NCBI RefSeq assembly: GCF_025751435.1
Contig: NZ_JAOWKY010000007.1
Location: forward strand, 1-45,020
DNA: 45,020 nt
Direction: 5' to 3'
DNA from: Albidovulum marisflavi
Lineage (GTDB): Bacteria; Pseudomonadota; Alphaproteobacteria; Rhodobacterales; Rhodobacteraceae
Shown: positions 1 through 19,524 of the stretch, in pieces
How positions within the stretch are numbered: position 1 is the first letter of the stretch
How the letters are laid out: each line of letters starts with the position of its first letter
Translations under genes and position numbers: made by a program
Notes under the pieces: generated by a model
The model's database searches: none
What the model was told of the DNA's origin: nothing
Seen by the model: only the letters and a program-made list of their open reading frames with translations

Positions 1-49
1 TGCCAACGTTAACGTGCGGTTTCGTCCGTTCAAACTTTGCCTTTGCCAT
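1..49 (-). CDS. tuf: Elongation factor Tu, N-terminal fragment (copy 1, cut by window edge)
   Basis: Only the first 16 codons are inside the window; they encode [16 protein letters not shown], the canonical start of EF-Tu, the GTPase that delivers aminoacyl-tRNA to the ribosome. The first 50 bases are identical to the start of the complete tuf copy at 18258-19433, and identity stops just before the ATG. An AGGAGG ribosome-binding site lies about 6 bases upstream of the start. It is the last gene seen of the rpsL-rpsG-fusA-tuf operon and is separated from fusA by 80 bases carrying a large inverted repeat. The rest of the gene is outside the window, so its completeness cannot be judged. Confidence 0.95.
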   Translation of the reverse strand, partial: MAKAKFERTKPHVNVG

Positions 50-69
50 GATGGCCTCCTGTTTCGGGT

Positions 70-123
70 GGCGGGGTGAACCCCGCCCTACGGGTTAAGG
101 GGTAGGGCGGGGTTCACCCCGCC
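70..123. repeat. 22-bp perfect inverted repeat between fusA and tuf (REP-like hairpin)
   Basis: Arms at 70-91 and 102-123 are perfect reverse complements with a 10-base spacer. Each arm also contains a smaller hairpin (GGCGGGG, TGAA, CCCCGCC). No T-run follows in the direction of transcription, so it does not look like a normal intrinsic terminator. Its nested palindromes and position in an intergenic spacer resemble dispersed REP-type elements, but copy number in the genome cannot be seen here. In mRNA it would form a very stable stem between fusA and tuf and could affect processing or relative tuf expression. Confidence 0.8.
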
Positions 124-129
124 TTCCCG

Positions 130-2253
<2,124 letters not shown>

Positions 2254-2277
2254 TTCAGATATCCTCGGTGCCGCCGG

Positions 2278-2748
2278 TTACCAGCGGTAATGGCTGAACG
2301 CTTTGTTGGCGTCGGCCATCTTGTGGGTGTCTTCGCGTTTCTTCACCGCAGTGCCGCGGCCGTTGCAGGCATCGGACAGTTCGGCGGCAAGACGCTCTTC
2401 CATCGTGTTTTCGTTCCGGTTCTTCGCGGCGGTGATGAGCCAGCGGATCGCCAGGGCCTCGCGGCGCTCGGGGCGAACTTCGACCGGAACCTGGTAGGTC
2501 GCACCGCCGACACGGCGAGAGCGGACCTCGAGCGACGGCTTCACGTTGTCGAGCGCTTCGTGGAACGCTTCAACCGGCGGGCGCTTCAGACGCGCTTCAA
2601 CACGGTCGAGCGCGTTGTAGACGATGCGCTCGGCGACGGATTTCTTGCCGTCGACCATCAGGTTGTTCATGAACTTGGTGAGAACCCGATCACCGAACTT
2701 GGCATCGGGCAGAACTTCGCGCTTTTCAGCGGCGTGACGACGCGACAT
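2278..2748 (-). CDS. rpsG: 30S ribosomal protein S7
   Basis: The gene encodes a 156-aa primary 16S rRNA-binding protein of the small-subunit head. It starts [12 protein letters not shown] and carries the typical motifs [30 protein letters not shown] and [10 protein letters not shown], ending HYRW. Length matches the family. It sits 12 bases downstream of rpsL and 24 bases upstream of fusA in the usual str-operon order. In enterobacteria S7 represses its own operon translationally by binding the rpsL-rpsG junction. The junction here is very short, so that mechanism cannot be assumed. Confidence 0.98.
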   Translation of the reverse strand: MSRRHAAEKREVLPDAKFGDRVLTKFMNNLMVDGKKSVAERIVYNALDRVEARLKRPPVEAFHEALDNVKPSLEVRSRRVGGATYQVPVEVRPERREALAIRWLITAAKNRNENTMEERLAAELSDACNGRGTAVKKREDTHKMADANKAFSHYRW

Positions 2749-2760
2749 GGCGCTTTCTCC

Positions 2761-3132
2761 TTACTTCGGACGCTTCGCGCCGTATTTCGAACGACGCTGA
2801 CGACGATCTTTGACGCCCTGGGTGTCGAGGACACCGCGCAGGATGTGGTAACGGACACCCGGAAGGTCCTTCACCCGGCCGCCGCGGATCAGGACAACGG
2901 AGTGTTCCTGAAGGTTGTGCTTTTCACCGGGGATGTAGCTGATCACTTCGAAGCCATTGGTCAGACGGACCTTGGCAACCTTCCGCATAGCGGAGTTCGG
3001 CTTCTTCGGGGTCGTGGTGTAGACCCGCGTGCAGACGCCGCGCTTCTGCGGGCAGCTTTCCAAGTGCTGGGACTTGGACTTTCTTGCGTTGGCTTCCCGG
3101 GGCTTCCGGATCAGCTGTTGAATCGTCGGCAT
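2761..3132 (-). CDS. rpsL: 30S ribosomal protein S12
   Basis: The gene encodes the 123-aa decoding-centre protein S12. The start chosen is the ATG at 3132 giving [12 protein letters not shown], the near-universal S12 start; an upstream in-frame extension of seven residues has no family support. The [17 protein letters not shown] and [11 protein letters not shown] motifs are intact. The lysines in both motifs, whose replacement is known to give streptomycin resistance, are wild type, so the gene predicts no rpsL-type resistance. It is the first gene of the str operon, 240 bases after a near-consensus promoter. Confidence 0.98.
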   Translation of the reverse strand: MPTIQQLIRKPREANARKSKSQHLESCPQKRGVCTRVYTTTPKKPNSAMRKVAKVRLTNGFEVISYIPGEKHNLQEHSVVLIRGGRVKDLPGVRYHILRGVLDTQGVKDRRQRRSKYGAKRPK

Positions 3133-3368
3133 TAATCTCGCCCTATGTTGCAACCCGATCGACGTTCGCCCGTCAGCGACGTTCCCGGGGGCATTTCACC
3201 ATTGTCGTGCCTCGCGCGTCCGCAAAACACCAAAACCGCATCCGTCCCCTTCGCGGGGACGACGCGGTGGAATTCCAGAGGATCGGGGCCGTTTGCTGGC
3301 CCGGATCATGACCACTTCAGTTCTTGATACCGGTACGGACGGGATTTTCCCGCCGCACAAGTGCGCGC

Positions 3369-3397
3369 CGTATAGGGGGAGTCGCGGGGGATGTCAA
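3369..3397 (-). promoter_or_regulatory. Sigma-70-type promoter of the str operon
   Basis: On the minus strand a perfect TTGACA (-35, 3392-3397) is followed by a 17-base spacer and TATACG (-10, 3369-3374). This is the closest match to the housekeeping consensus that I found in the window. It lies about 240 bases upstream of the rpsL ATG, with no gene between, so it is the probable main promoter for rpsL-rpsG-fusA-tuf. The remainder of the 343-base gap 3133-3475 shows no ORF or clear terminator; the long 5' leader could hold regulation that I cannot recognise. Confidence 0.8.
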
Positions 3398-3475
3398 CAT
3401 GGCGCCGCAGGGATCGGGACCCGCGTTCAGGCTTTGATCACCTGGCGCCCGGCCTGGGTTGTACCAACGTCAAGC

Positions 3476-4396
3476 TCACGTCGCCGTTCCCTTGATCCGG
3501 GCGGTATGGGCAGCGGGCATCGGCCGGCGGCCGCTGGCCTGTCGTTCCCGGTGGAACGTGTAGATGCCGGTAATCACGATTATTGCCGCCCCCGTCAAGG
3601 TCATCGCATCGGGAAGTTCCGCGAAGACCAGCCATCCCAGCATAAGCGCCGCCACAAGCGAGGTGTAACGAAACGGGGCAACGAAGGCGATGTCGCCCAC
3701 GCGCATGGCCGCGACGACCGTCAGATAGCCGGCGATCAGGCAACCCGATGCGGACAGGATAAGCAGCCAATGGTGGGCTCCAACCGGTTTCCAGCCAGAA
3801 AAAGGCACCATCATCCCCGCCGCGACGCTGACGGACAACGCGGCCACAAAGGCCACCGTGACGGATGAAACGCTGGGCGAAAGCCGGCGGGTCGCAAGGT
3901 CCCGGACGACCACGCTGAGGACGGAGGCCAGGCCCAGAAGAGACCAGGAGTCGAACCCCGCAAGCCCCGGCCGGACGATCAGAAGAACGCCGGCGAAGCC
4001 GACCGCGATGGCCGTAAGGCGCCGCCAGCCGATCGGTGCGCCGAACGCGACCGCGGCCCCCAGGGTCACCGCCAATGGCAACGCCTGCATGATGGCAGAC
4101 AGATTGGCGAACGGAAGATGCGTCAGCGCTGTCAGGAAGAACGCCGTGGCCAGGATTTCCCCTGCTGTCCGCCAGAACAGCACCTTTCGGTCGCCCCGCG
4201 AAACGCGAAGGGTCAGGCCGCCCAGCCAGGGAGAGATCGCGATCAGAGCCAGGACCGTGAAGACTCCGCGCAACATGGCGGTCTGGTACAAGGGCAGCTC
4301 CGACGTGACCGTCTTCATGCAGGCATCATTCAGCGTGAAGGCGCACATGGCGGTGGCCATCAGAATCGATCCGCGAAGGTTGTCGGAAAGCATCAT
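3476..4396 (-). CDS. DMT-superfamily (EamA-type) transporter
   Basis: The gene encodes about 306 aa with roughly ten hydrophobic segments arranged as two EamA-like repeats, the architecture of drug/metabolite transporter exporters. The first repeat begins near DNLRGSILMATAMCAFTLNDACMK and the second near SLLGLASVLSVVVRDLATRRLS. The start is uncertain: two adjacent ATGs at 4396 and 4393 fit the family, whereas a 73-residue upstream extension is polar and runs through the rpoC terminator. No strong ribosome-binding site is visible. The substrate is unknown. It sits alone between the rpoC terminator and the str promoter, so it probably has its own promoter or depends on readthrough. The C terminus is short and basic. 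Confidence 0.85.
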   Translation of the reverse strand: MMLSDNLRGSILMATAMCAFTLNDACMKTVTSELPLYQTAMLRGVFTVLALIAISPWLGGLTLRVSRGDRKVLFWRTAGEILATAFFLTALTHLPFANLSAIMQALPLAVTLGAAVAFGAPIGWRRLTAIAVGFAGVLLIVRPGLAGFDSWSLLGLASVLSVVVRDLATRRLSPSVSSVTVAFVAALSVSVAAGMMVPFSGWKPVGAHHWLLILSASGCLIAGYLTVVAAMRVGDIAFVAPFRYTSLVAALMLGWLVFAELPDAMTLTGAAIIVITGIYTFHRERQASGRRPMPAAHTARIKGTAT

Positions 4397-4519
4397 GCAC
4401 GTTGCGGTAGCAGCGTCGGTTTCGCCGCGCCAGAGGCAATTTGGTTTGCCCTTCCGGTCAGGCAGATCCTTCGGGCCTGGCTCGCGGGCGCGAGTCCGCT
4501 CCGGCTCCGCGCAAATGCA

Positions 4520-4545
4520 AACGGCCCCGGACTTCCGGGGCCGTT
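4520..4545 (-). terminator. Hairpin terminator downstream of rpoC
   Basis: A perfect GC-rich inverted repeat (arms 4520-4531 and 4534-4545) lies 20 bases beyond the rpoC stop codon. Only a weak T-containing tail follows, so termination may be partial. It marks the end of the rplJL-rpoBC transcription unit. Confidence 0.75.
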
Positions 4546-4565
4546 CGCTGGCTTTCATGTATGGA

Positions 4566-8810
<4,245 letters not shown>

Positions 8811-8837
8811 ATCCTTGAAATGGCGCGGTGGGAGTGG

Positions 8838-8855
8838 GGCGGGATATCTCCCGCC
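8838..8855 (-). other. Small hairpin in the rpoB-rpoC spacer
   Basis: GGCGGGA and TCCCGCC arms (8838-8844, 8849-8855) surround a four-base loop directly after the rpoB stop codon. There is no T-run and rpoC starts 28 bases later, so a terminator is unlikely. It may stabilise or mark a processing point in the mRNA. Confidence 0.55.
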
Positions 8856-12992
<4,137 letters not shown>

Positions 12993-13170
12993 GCTCGTCG
13001 TCACCTTTCGTCTCTTCGCGCGGTTCGCGTCGCGTCGGGGTCACGCGGGCGGCCGCTTGCGAGTAGGGGGTCGGTTCCATTCATGCCTGCCGTCCCACCG
13101 GCGGGCTCCCGAACCGAACCCGGCCTGGGAAGATGCAGCCTTGGCTTCATGCACCTTCCAAGACGGGTTC

Positions 13171-13214
13171 GGCTGGGCCCGGCAAAAGCCGGACCCAGCC
13201 TGAAAATCTGGGTC
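13171..13214 (-). promoter_or_regulatory. Competing hairpins in the rplL-rpoB intercistronic region (attenuator-like)
   Basis: Two inverted repeats share one arm. A 13-bp stem with one mismatch pairs 13171-13183 with 13188-13200 across an AAAA loop. A 7-bp stem pairs 13192-13198 with 13208-13214. They cannot form together. The position, just after rplL in the direction of transcription, matches where enterobacteria carry the rplL-rpoB attenuator and RNase III site. No U-tract follows the stronger stem, so processing or pausing is as likely as termination. Confidence 0.5.
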
Positions 13215-13238
13215 GGACCTGAACGGCCCCGGCCCTGA

Positions 13239-13616
13239 TTACTTGAGCTCGACCTTGGCGCCAGCCGCTTCGAGCTTTTTCTTGATGTCTTCGGCTTCGG
13301 CTTTCGCCGCAGCTTCTTTCACCTTGCCACCGGCTTCCACCAGGTCCTTGGCTTCTTTCAGGCCAAGACCGGTGATCGCGCGAACTTCCTTGATCACGTT
13401 GATCTTGTTCGCGCCGGCGTCGGTCAGGACGACGTCGAACTCGGTCTTTTCTTCCGCAGCTTCCGCCGCGCCGCCAGCCGCCGGGCCAGCAACCATGACC
13501 GCACCACCGGCAGCCGGTTCGATGCCGTAGTCGTCTTTCAGGATTTGCTTCAGTTCTTGCGCCTGCAGCAGCGTGAGGTTCACGATTTGCTCGGCGAGTG
13601 CTTTCAGATCAGCCAT
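13239..13616 (-). CDS. rplL: 50S ribosomal protein L7/L12
   Basis: The gene encodes a 125-aa acidic stalk protein that recruits translation factors to the large subunit. The N-terminal dimerisation segment ([20 protein letters not shown]) is followed by an Ala/Gly-rich hinge at about residues 37-53. The C-terminal domain has the [20 protein letters not shown] and [12 protein letters not shown] motifs. Length is normal. It is 66 bases downstream of rplJ, whose product it binds, and upstream of a structured spacer before rpoB. The high stoichiometry needed for L7/L12 is consistent with partial termination or processing in that spacer. Confidence 0.98.
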   Translation of the reverse strand: MADLKALAEQIVNLTLLQAQELKQILKDDYGIEPAAGGAVMVAGPAAGGAAEAAEEKTEFDVVLTDAGANKINVIKEVRAITGLGLKEAKDLVEAGGKVKEAAAKAEAEDIKKKLEAAGAKVELK

Positions 13617-13682
13617 TTCTCTGTTCCGTTCCTAATTTGGTTTCCAACGTCAGGGTAACAACCCCACGAAGGCACTGATTGC

Positions 13683-14198
13683 TCACGCGGCTTCCCGCTC
13701 TTCCAGAGTGGAAAGGATGCCCGCGATGTTCGAAGCAGGTGCGCCAATGGCCCCGGCGATGTTCGAAGCGGGCGCGCCGATGCAGGACACGATCTGAGCG
13801 ATGAGCTCTTCACGCGACGGCATCGAGGCGACGGCTTTCACACCGGCCGGATCCAGGGCCGTGTTGCCCATTGCGCCGCCAAGGATCGCGAACTTGTCGT
13901 TCTTCTTGGCATAGGCGTCCGCGACCTTGGCAGCTGCCACAGGGTCCTCGGAATAGGCGAGCACGGTCATGCCCGTCAGGAGAGTGCCGATGCTTTCGCA
14001 GGGCTTTCCGTCAAGGGCGATCTTGGCGAGCCTGTTCTTGGCGACGCGGACGGACCCGCCTGCGGCACGCATCTCCGCGCGCAGGTCCTGCATCTGAGCA
14101 ACCGTCATGCCTTCGTAGTGGGCAACCACCACGACGCCAGAGCTTTCGAAGATCTGGCCGAGTTCCTCGACCACTTTCTCTTTCTGGGCTCTATCCAC
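13683..14198 (-). CDS. rplJ: 50S ribosomal protein L10
   Basis: The gene encodes a 171-aa stalk base protein that carries L7/L12 dimers. It begins with GTG ([13 protein letters not shown]), with TTGGAG about 8 bases upstream. The N-terminal rRNA-binding region has [22 protein letters not shown] and [11 protein letters not shown], and the C-terminal helical tail (residues about 128-171) has an Ala-rich near-repeat [10 protein letters not shown]. It is preceded by a roughly 390-base leader with several stem-loops, where the L10-L12 complex is known in other bacteria to repress its own operon. It is separated from rplA by an intrinsic terminator, so rplJL-rpoBC probably has its own promoter. Confidence 0.98.
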   Translation of the reverse strand: MDRAQKEKVVEELGQIFESSGVVVVAHYEGMTVAQMQDLRAEMRAAGGSVRVAKNRLAKIALDGKPCESIGTLLTGMTVLAYSEDPVAAAKVADAYAKKNDKFAILGGAMGNTALDPAGVKAVASMPSREELIAQIVSCIGAPASNIAGAIGAPASNIAGILSTLEEREAA

Positions 14199-14585
14199 GG
14201 TTTCACTCCAAGATTGGGGGTTTCCCCCCGGCTCACTTCTGTCCCGGACGGCGTCCGGGACGTTCGGGTCCGTGATGGTCCCGAGGCCAGATCGCCCGAG
14301 GTCAGCCCCCGGAATTCTGTCTCGTTCCCCATCTCAGGAAGGACTTAGCGGGTCTCCCCAGCCCTCCGTCTCGGACAGACTTCAAGGGAGCTTTGACGAA
14401 TCAAAGCCCCAAAGAAGGAGGCCCGTGTATGACAGATTGAGCCGCTTGCCAAGGGTCGCGCGCGCTTTATGCGGCAGTCGGCCGCAATCGGCACCCCGAT
14501 CGCGCGGCGGCGCAGGGCATCTTCGGCCCGCTCGCAGCAGGGGCGAGGCATCCGTGGGGGCGAAGCCCGCTCGGCGCACTCAGGC
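14199..14585 (-). promoter_or_regulatory. Leader of the rplJL-rpoBC operon with stem-loops and a possible promoter
   Basis: This non-coding stretch lies between the rplA terminator and rplJ. The clearest structure is a perfect 9-bp stem (14241-14249 with 14253-14261) about 45 bases before the rplJ start. A possible promoter is TTGGCA at 14447-14452 with CATACA at 14426-14431, but the spacer is only 15 bases and confidence in it is low. Long rplJ leaders in other bacteria bind the L10-L12 complex for feedback control. I did not identify the exact kink-turn motif, so that function is inferred from position. Confidence 0.5.
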
Positions 14586-14622
14586 CAAAAGAAAATTGCC
14601 CCGCTTCCGGGAAGCGGGGCAA
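14586..14622 (-). terminator. Intrinsic terminator downstream of rplA
   Basis: A 12-bp perfect stem (14596-14607 with 14611-14622) and a three-base loop are followed on the minus strand by a T-rich tail (TTTTCTTTT, 14587-14595). It lies 22 bases after the rplA stop codon and separates the secE-nusG-rplKA unit from the rplJL-rpoBC unit. Confidence 0.9.
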
Positions 14623-14644
14623 CCGGTTCGCAGACTGCGAATTG

Positions 14645-15343
14645 TTACTGGGCCGATGCGGAACCGAGGTCGACCGACACGCCCGGCCCCATGGTCGAGG
14701 ACAGCGACACCTTCTTCAGGTACGCGCCCTTGGCGCCCGAGGGCTTGGCCTTGGAGACTGCGTCAACGAAGGCGCGGACGTTCTCGGCCAGCTTGGCCTC
14801 GTCGAACGAAACCTTGCCGACGCCAGCGTGAATCACGCCGGCCTTTTCGACCTTGAACTGAACTTCGCCGCCCTTCGCCGCTTCGACGGCCGCTTTAACG
14901 TCCATCGTCACGGTGCCGACCTTCGGGTTCGGCATGAGGTTGCGCGGGCCGAGGATCTTGCCCAGACGGCCGACCAGCGGCATCATGTCCGGCGTCGCGA
15001 TGCAGCGATCGAACTCGATCTTGCCCGACTGGATCGTCTCCATCAGGTCTTCGGCGCCGACGATGTCAGCCCCGGCCGCCTTCGCCTCATCGGCTTTCGG
15101 GCCACGGGCGAAAACCGCCACGCGCACGGTCTTACCCGTGCCGTTCGGCAGGGTCACGACGCCACGGACCATCTGGTCGGCGTGGCGCGGATCGACGCCG
15201 AGGTTCATCGCGATTTCGAGCGTCTCGTCGAACTTCGCCGAAGCGGCGCCCTTGATCAGCTTGACGGCATCCTCGACCGAAAGGTTCGACTTGCCTTCGA
15301 AGACGGCGCGGGCCGCCTGAGTGCGTTTACCGAGCTTGGCCAT
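14645..15343 (-). CDS. rplA: 50S ribosomal protein L1
   Basis: The gene encodes a 232-aa protein of the L1 stalk, which moves deacylated tRNA out of the E site. It starts [19 protein letters not shown]. Conserved blocks include [39 protein letters not shown] and the [16 protein letters not shown] loop that contacts 23S rRNA. Length is typical. It starts only 3 bases after the rplK stop and is almost certainly translationally coupled to it. An intrinsic terminator follows. In other bacteria L1 represses rplKA translation by binding the mRNA leader; no such site was recognised with confidence here. Confidence 0.98.
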   Translation of the reverse strand: MAKLGKRTQAARAVFEGKSNLSVEDAVKLIKGAASAKFDETLEIAMNLGVDPRHADQMVRGVVTLPNGTGKTVRVAVFARGPKADEAKAAGADIVGAEDLMETIQSGKIEFDRCIATPDMMPLVGRLGKILGPRNLMPNPKVGTVTMDVKAAVEAAKGGEVQFKVEKAGVIHAGVGKVSFDEAKLAENVRAFVDAVSKAKPSGAKGAYLKKVSLSSTMGPGVSVDLGSASAQ

Positions 15344-15346
15344 GGT

Positions 15347-15799
15347 TTACCCCTTCACCTCGATGCCGCACGATTTGGCCGAGCCGAGGATGATCTGCAT
15401 CGCGGCTTCGACGTCGTTCGCGGACAGGTCCTTCATCTTGGCTTCGGCGATCTGGCGCACCTGGGCGACCGTCACGGTGCCGGCGACTTCGCGACCCGGC
15501 TTCATCGAACCCTTCGGACGGTTGCGCTTGCCCACCGGCTTCAGCCCGGCGGCCTTCTTGAGGTAGTACGACGCAGGCGCCGTCTTCATCTCGAAGGTGA
15601 AGGACTTGTCGGCGTAGTAGGTGATGATGACCGGAACAGGCGAACCGGGCTCCATCTCCTGGGTCTTCGCGTTGAAGGCCTTGCAGAATTCCATGATGTT
15701 GATCCCGCGCTGACCCAGCGCCGGACCGATGGGGGGCGACGGGTTGGCTTGCCCCGCCTTCACTTGCAGCTTGAGGCTGCCCATTACCTTCTTGGCCAT
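15347..15799 (-). CDS. rplK: 50S ribosomal protein L11
   Basis: The gene encodes 150 aa forming the base of the GTPase-associated centre. The N-terminal [20 protein letters not shown] stretch is the classic thiostrepton-region motif, with its proline pair intact. The C-terminal rRNA-binding domain has [21 protein letters not shown]. The protein is slightly longer than the common 141-143 aa because of extra residues at both ends. An AGAAGGAG ribosome-binding site lies upstream. It follows nusG after a 98-base spacer and precedes rplA by 3 bases. Confidence 0.98.
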   Translation of the reverse strand: MAKKVMGSLKLQVKAGQANPSPPIGPALGQRGINIMEFCKAFNAKTQEMEPGSPVPVIITYYADKSFTFEMKTAPASYYLKKAAGLKPVGKRNRPKGSMKPGREVAGTVTVAQVRQIAEAKMKDLSANDVEAAMQIILGSAKSCGIEVKG

Positions 15800-15897
15800 T
15801 TGGCCTGCTCCTTCTCACACGCCCGCTCCGAACCATTCGGACGGGCCTTGCTTAGTGGTACGGCCCGGCGTTGCCGGAGACCTCCCACAGACTCACG

Positions 15898-16431
15898 TCA
15901 GGCGACTTTCTGCACCTGCGTGAATTCCAGTTCGACCGGCGTCGGCCGGCCGAAGATCGAAACCGTCACCTTCAGACGGTTCGCATGTTCGTCAACTTCC
16001 TCGACCATGCCCGAGAAGCCGTCGAACGGCCCGTCGGTCACCTTGACCTGCTCGCCGATCTCGAAGCGGATCAGGTTGCGCGGGGCTTCCTGGCCTTCCT
16101 CGGCGCGCTTGAGGATCTGGTTCACCTCGCCGTCGCGCATCGGCATGGGCTTGCCCTGCGGGCCAAGGAATCCGGTGACGCGGTTGATCGAGGTGATCAG
16201 GTGGTAGCCGCGATCGGTCATGTCCATGTGCACCAGCACATAGCCCGGCATGAAGCGACGCTCGGAGGTCACTTTCTTGCCGCGCCGGATCTCGATGACC
16301 TCTTCGGTCGGAACGAGGACCTCGTCGATCTCGTCCTCGAGGCCCTTTTCGGCCACGGCATGCTTGATCTGTTCGGCGATCTTCTTCTCGAAGTTCGAGA
16401 GAACGCTCACCGAATACCACCGCTTTGCCAT
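15898..16431 (-). CDS. nusG: Transcription termination/antitermination factor NusG
   Basis: The gene encodes a 177-aa elongation factor that binds RNA polymerase and links it to Rho or the ribosome. The NGN domain begins MAKRWYSVSVLSNFEKKIAEQI and includes MPGYVLVHMDMTDRGYHLI. The KOW domain is visible near the C terminus (VKVTDGPFDGFSGMVEEVDE). Length is standard. It lies 196 bases after secE, in the conserved secE-nusG-rplK order. The spacer upstream shows no ORF or obvious terminator, so cotranscription with secE is likely but not proven. Confidence 0.98.
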   Translation of the reverse strand: MAKRWYSVSVLSNFEKKIAEQIKHAVAEKGLEDEIDEVLVPTEEVIEIRRGKKVTSERRFMPGYVLVHMDMTDRGYHLITSINRVTGFLGPQGKPMPMRDGEVNQILKRAEEGQEAPRNLIRFEIGEQVKVTDGPFDGFSGMVEEVDEHANRLKVTVSIFGRPTPVELEFTQVQKVA

Positions 16432-16627
16432 CTGCCTCAGACCTCGCTAGACCGACGGCTGTCCGCCGGAGAATTCCGTTTTTTCAGCGGGTTGACCCGC
16501 CAGCTTCCGAACAAAAAACAGCGTGCAACCCGAATCGATGCACGCCGGTGTCTGGAAGTGCGCCCCAACTACAAGCGAAAGCCCGCAATTTCAAGGCCGA
16601 ATGGCCGGCGACCCGACCGCCCGCGCC

Positions 16628-16816
16628 TCAGACGCCAAGCACCGCCCCAAGGCCAAGCTGGATGATCTTGTCGACGATGAAGAAGAAGGTCGCTGTCAAG
16701 GCCGCCATGATGAAGACCATCACCGTTGTCAGCAGCACCTCGCGCCGCGTCGGCCAATGGACCTTGCCCACTTCCGAGCGGACCTGCTGGATGAACTGGA
16801 CTGGGTTGGTGGCCAT
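16628..16816 (-). CDS. secE: Preprotein translocase subunit SecE
   Basis: The gene encodes a 62-aa single-TM subunit that clamps SecY in the Sec translocon. The amphipathic helix is followed by the conserved VRSEVGKVHWPTRREVLLTT region and one membrane span (VMVFIMAALTATFFFIVDKII). The short form without the two extra N-terminal spans of Escherichia coli is normal for alphaproteobacteria. It sits upstream of nusG as expected. Its usual upstream neighbour tRNA-Trp is displaced by a gene on the opposite strand, so secE must have its own promoter within 16817-17010. Confidence 0.97.
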   Translation of the reverse strand: MATNPVQFIQQVRSEVGKVHWPTRREVLLTTVMVFIMAALTATFFFIVDKIIQLGLGAVLGV

Positions 16817-17010
16817 TTTCTTCTCGCCTTGCCTTGCGCTACCCGCGCCAGATACGCCGCATGGCCGTGGAATTCAAGCCCGCCACTGAACCTGCGCCAG
16901 CGGACGCGCGCTATCCGGCGCGAGAAGAGACCCGCACAGTGGCCCTTCCCGGCTCTTGAACCGCGCGGGCTTAGGTGCTCCAAGAAGCGATCACAGGAAC
17001 GGAGCGCCCG

Positions 17011-17853
17011 ATGAAACGCGATCCAGCCGAATTCACGGGTGCCCCGTGGCGCGGCCTCGAGAACCAGATCCCGCCGCGCGCCAGGACCGTCCCGACGATG
17101 CTGAGGGATGAGGAGCAGGCGCTTTACTACTGGCTTGGGCGCGACTGGGCCAAGGGCAAGGGCGCGGTCGTGGACCTGGGGTGCTTCGTGGGCGGCTCGA
17201 CTGCGCGATTCGCCGCGGGCATCACCGAAGCTCAGAGGAACACCCAGGTCCATGCCTTCGACCGGTTCACGGCCAATGAACAGACGAAAGAGCGCACGCT
17301 CTATCCGCAAGGCATTCGTGCATTCGAAGGCACCGATGTCCTGGACCTTGCGCAGAGCCTGCTCACGCCATGGGTCGAAAACGTCACCCTTCATCCCGGA
17401 GACATTCTTCGGGCCCGCTGGAACGCGGATCCGATCGAGGTCCTTGCCGTGGATGCCGCAAAAACCGCCCGGTCCGCCGACAGGATCGCCGCGGAGTTCT
17501 TCCCCGCGCTGATCCCCGGCGCCTCGGTCATCGTCCAGCAGGACCTGCTGCACTGGAAGCAGCCCTGGCTGATCGCGCAAATGCACGCCTTGGCCGATGC
17601 CGCGACGCCGGTGGCCTTCTGCGCGCGCGACTGTGCCGTCTTCCTGGTGACCGGAAAGATCGGGCCGCAGCAGGTTGAAGCCGCGCAGACCGCCCTTCTG
17701 GATGATCGGGAACTTGTCGAGGTTCTCGAGTCGGCGGCGGCAAGCGCTGCCTTCGCGCCGGTGGCGCGGCGCATCGGGAAAGCGATCGATGCGGTAAAGG
17801 CGAATCCTGGCGAGCGCCGCGCGTGGGCCTTGTCGAAGGAAGCTGCGGGCTGA
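17011..17853 (+). CDS. Class I methyltransferase-like (Rossmann fold) protein of unknown function
   Basis: The gene encodes about 280 aa. The start at ATG 17011 (MKRDPAEFTGAPW) has GGAG seven bases upstream; the ORF can be extended by 12 residues without a ribosome-binding site. VVDLGCFVGGSTARFAAG at about residues 52-69 resembles SAM-binding motif I (acidic residue followed by GxxxG). Later EVLAVDAAKT and SVIVQQDLLHW resemble the acidic strand and lid of TylF/cephalosporin-hydroxylase-type methyltransferases. The family is therefore probably SAM-dependent, but catalysis and substrate are unproven. It is transcribed against all its neighbours, inserted between tRNA-Trp and secE. Confidence 0.75.
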   Translation: MKRDPAEFTGAPWRGLENQIPPRARTVPTMLRDEEQALYYWLGRDWAKGKGAVVDLGCFVGGSTARFAAGITEAQRNTQVHAFDRFTANEQTKERTLYPQGIRAFEGTDVLDLAQSLLTPWVENVTLHPGDILRARWNADPIEVLAVDAAKTARSADRIAAEFFPALIPGASVIVQQDLLHWKQPWLIAQMHALADAATPVAFCARDCAVFLVTGKIGPQQVEAAQTALLDDRELVEVLESAAASAAFAPVARRIGKAIDAVKANPGERRAWALSKEAAG

Positions 17854-17925
17854 AACGCATCCGCGCGTTCGGAACCTGTCAGGGATGACGGGGATACTGG
17901 CGCCAATGCGATGATCGGAAGGGCC

Positions 17926-18001
17926 TGGCAGGGGCAGCAGGACTCGAACCCGCGACCCTCGGTTTTGGAGACCGATGCTCTACCAACTGAGCTATACCCC
18001 T
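17926..18001 (-). tRNA. tRNA-Trp (anticodon CCA)
   Basis: A 76-base cloverleaf can be drawn: the 7-bp acceptor stem starts AGGGGTA, the D-loop contains AGCTCAGTTGGTAGAGC, the anticodon is CCA at 17966-17968 in the loop CTCCAAA, the T-arm contains GGGTTCGAATC, and the 3' CCA is encoded (17926-17928). It reads UGG. Its location between tuf and secE is a conserved bacterial arrangement. A possible promoter (TTGATT about 40 bases upstream and AATACC about 20 bases upstream) is weak, so readthrough past the tuf terminator may contribute. Confidence 0.98.
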
Positions 18002-18204
18002 AGGCCTGCGCGGTGGGTATTCGAGCCGGGCGGCGAAATCAAGGGGTGTTTTTCACTCGGGCCAACGCCGTGGCAGGGAACATTTCCGGGATCAGCGCTT
18101 CGCTGGAATTTGGCACCGCGATGACGCGCGATCCGGAACCGGCACTCCACCGCGACGATGCGCCGCAACCTGGACCGTCTCAAGAAAAAGCACCCGCATG
18201 AGCA

Positions 18205-18232
18205 AAGGAAAAGGCCGCCCCGAAGGGCGGCC
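18205..18232 (-). terminator. Intrinsic terminator after tuf copy 2
   Basis: An 8-bp perfect stem, GGCCGCCC (18225-18232) pairing with GGGCGGCC (18213-18220) around a TTCG tetraloop, is followed by TTTTCCTTT. It lies 25 bases past the tuf stop codon. The rest of the gap up to tRNA-Trp (18002-18204) contains no credible gene. Confidence 0.92.
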
Positions 18233-18257
18233 CTCTGGGCCAAGGGCCCGGTCTTGA

Positions 18258-19433
<1,176 letters not shown>

Positions 19434-19524
19434 GTCCGAGGCGCCTCATGGGTTGGGGGGCCCCGGCAGGAGCCCGATTTTCGCTCGCGCGCTGCCTACC
19501 GGCAAGGCCGGAAAAAATCAAGCG

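Noticed and set aside
70-123. Intrinsic terminator after fusA
   Set aside because: The stem is strong but no T-run follows, and tuf begins about 20 bases later in the same direction.
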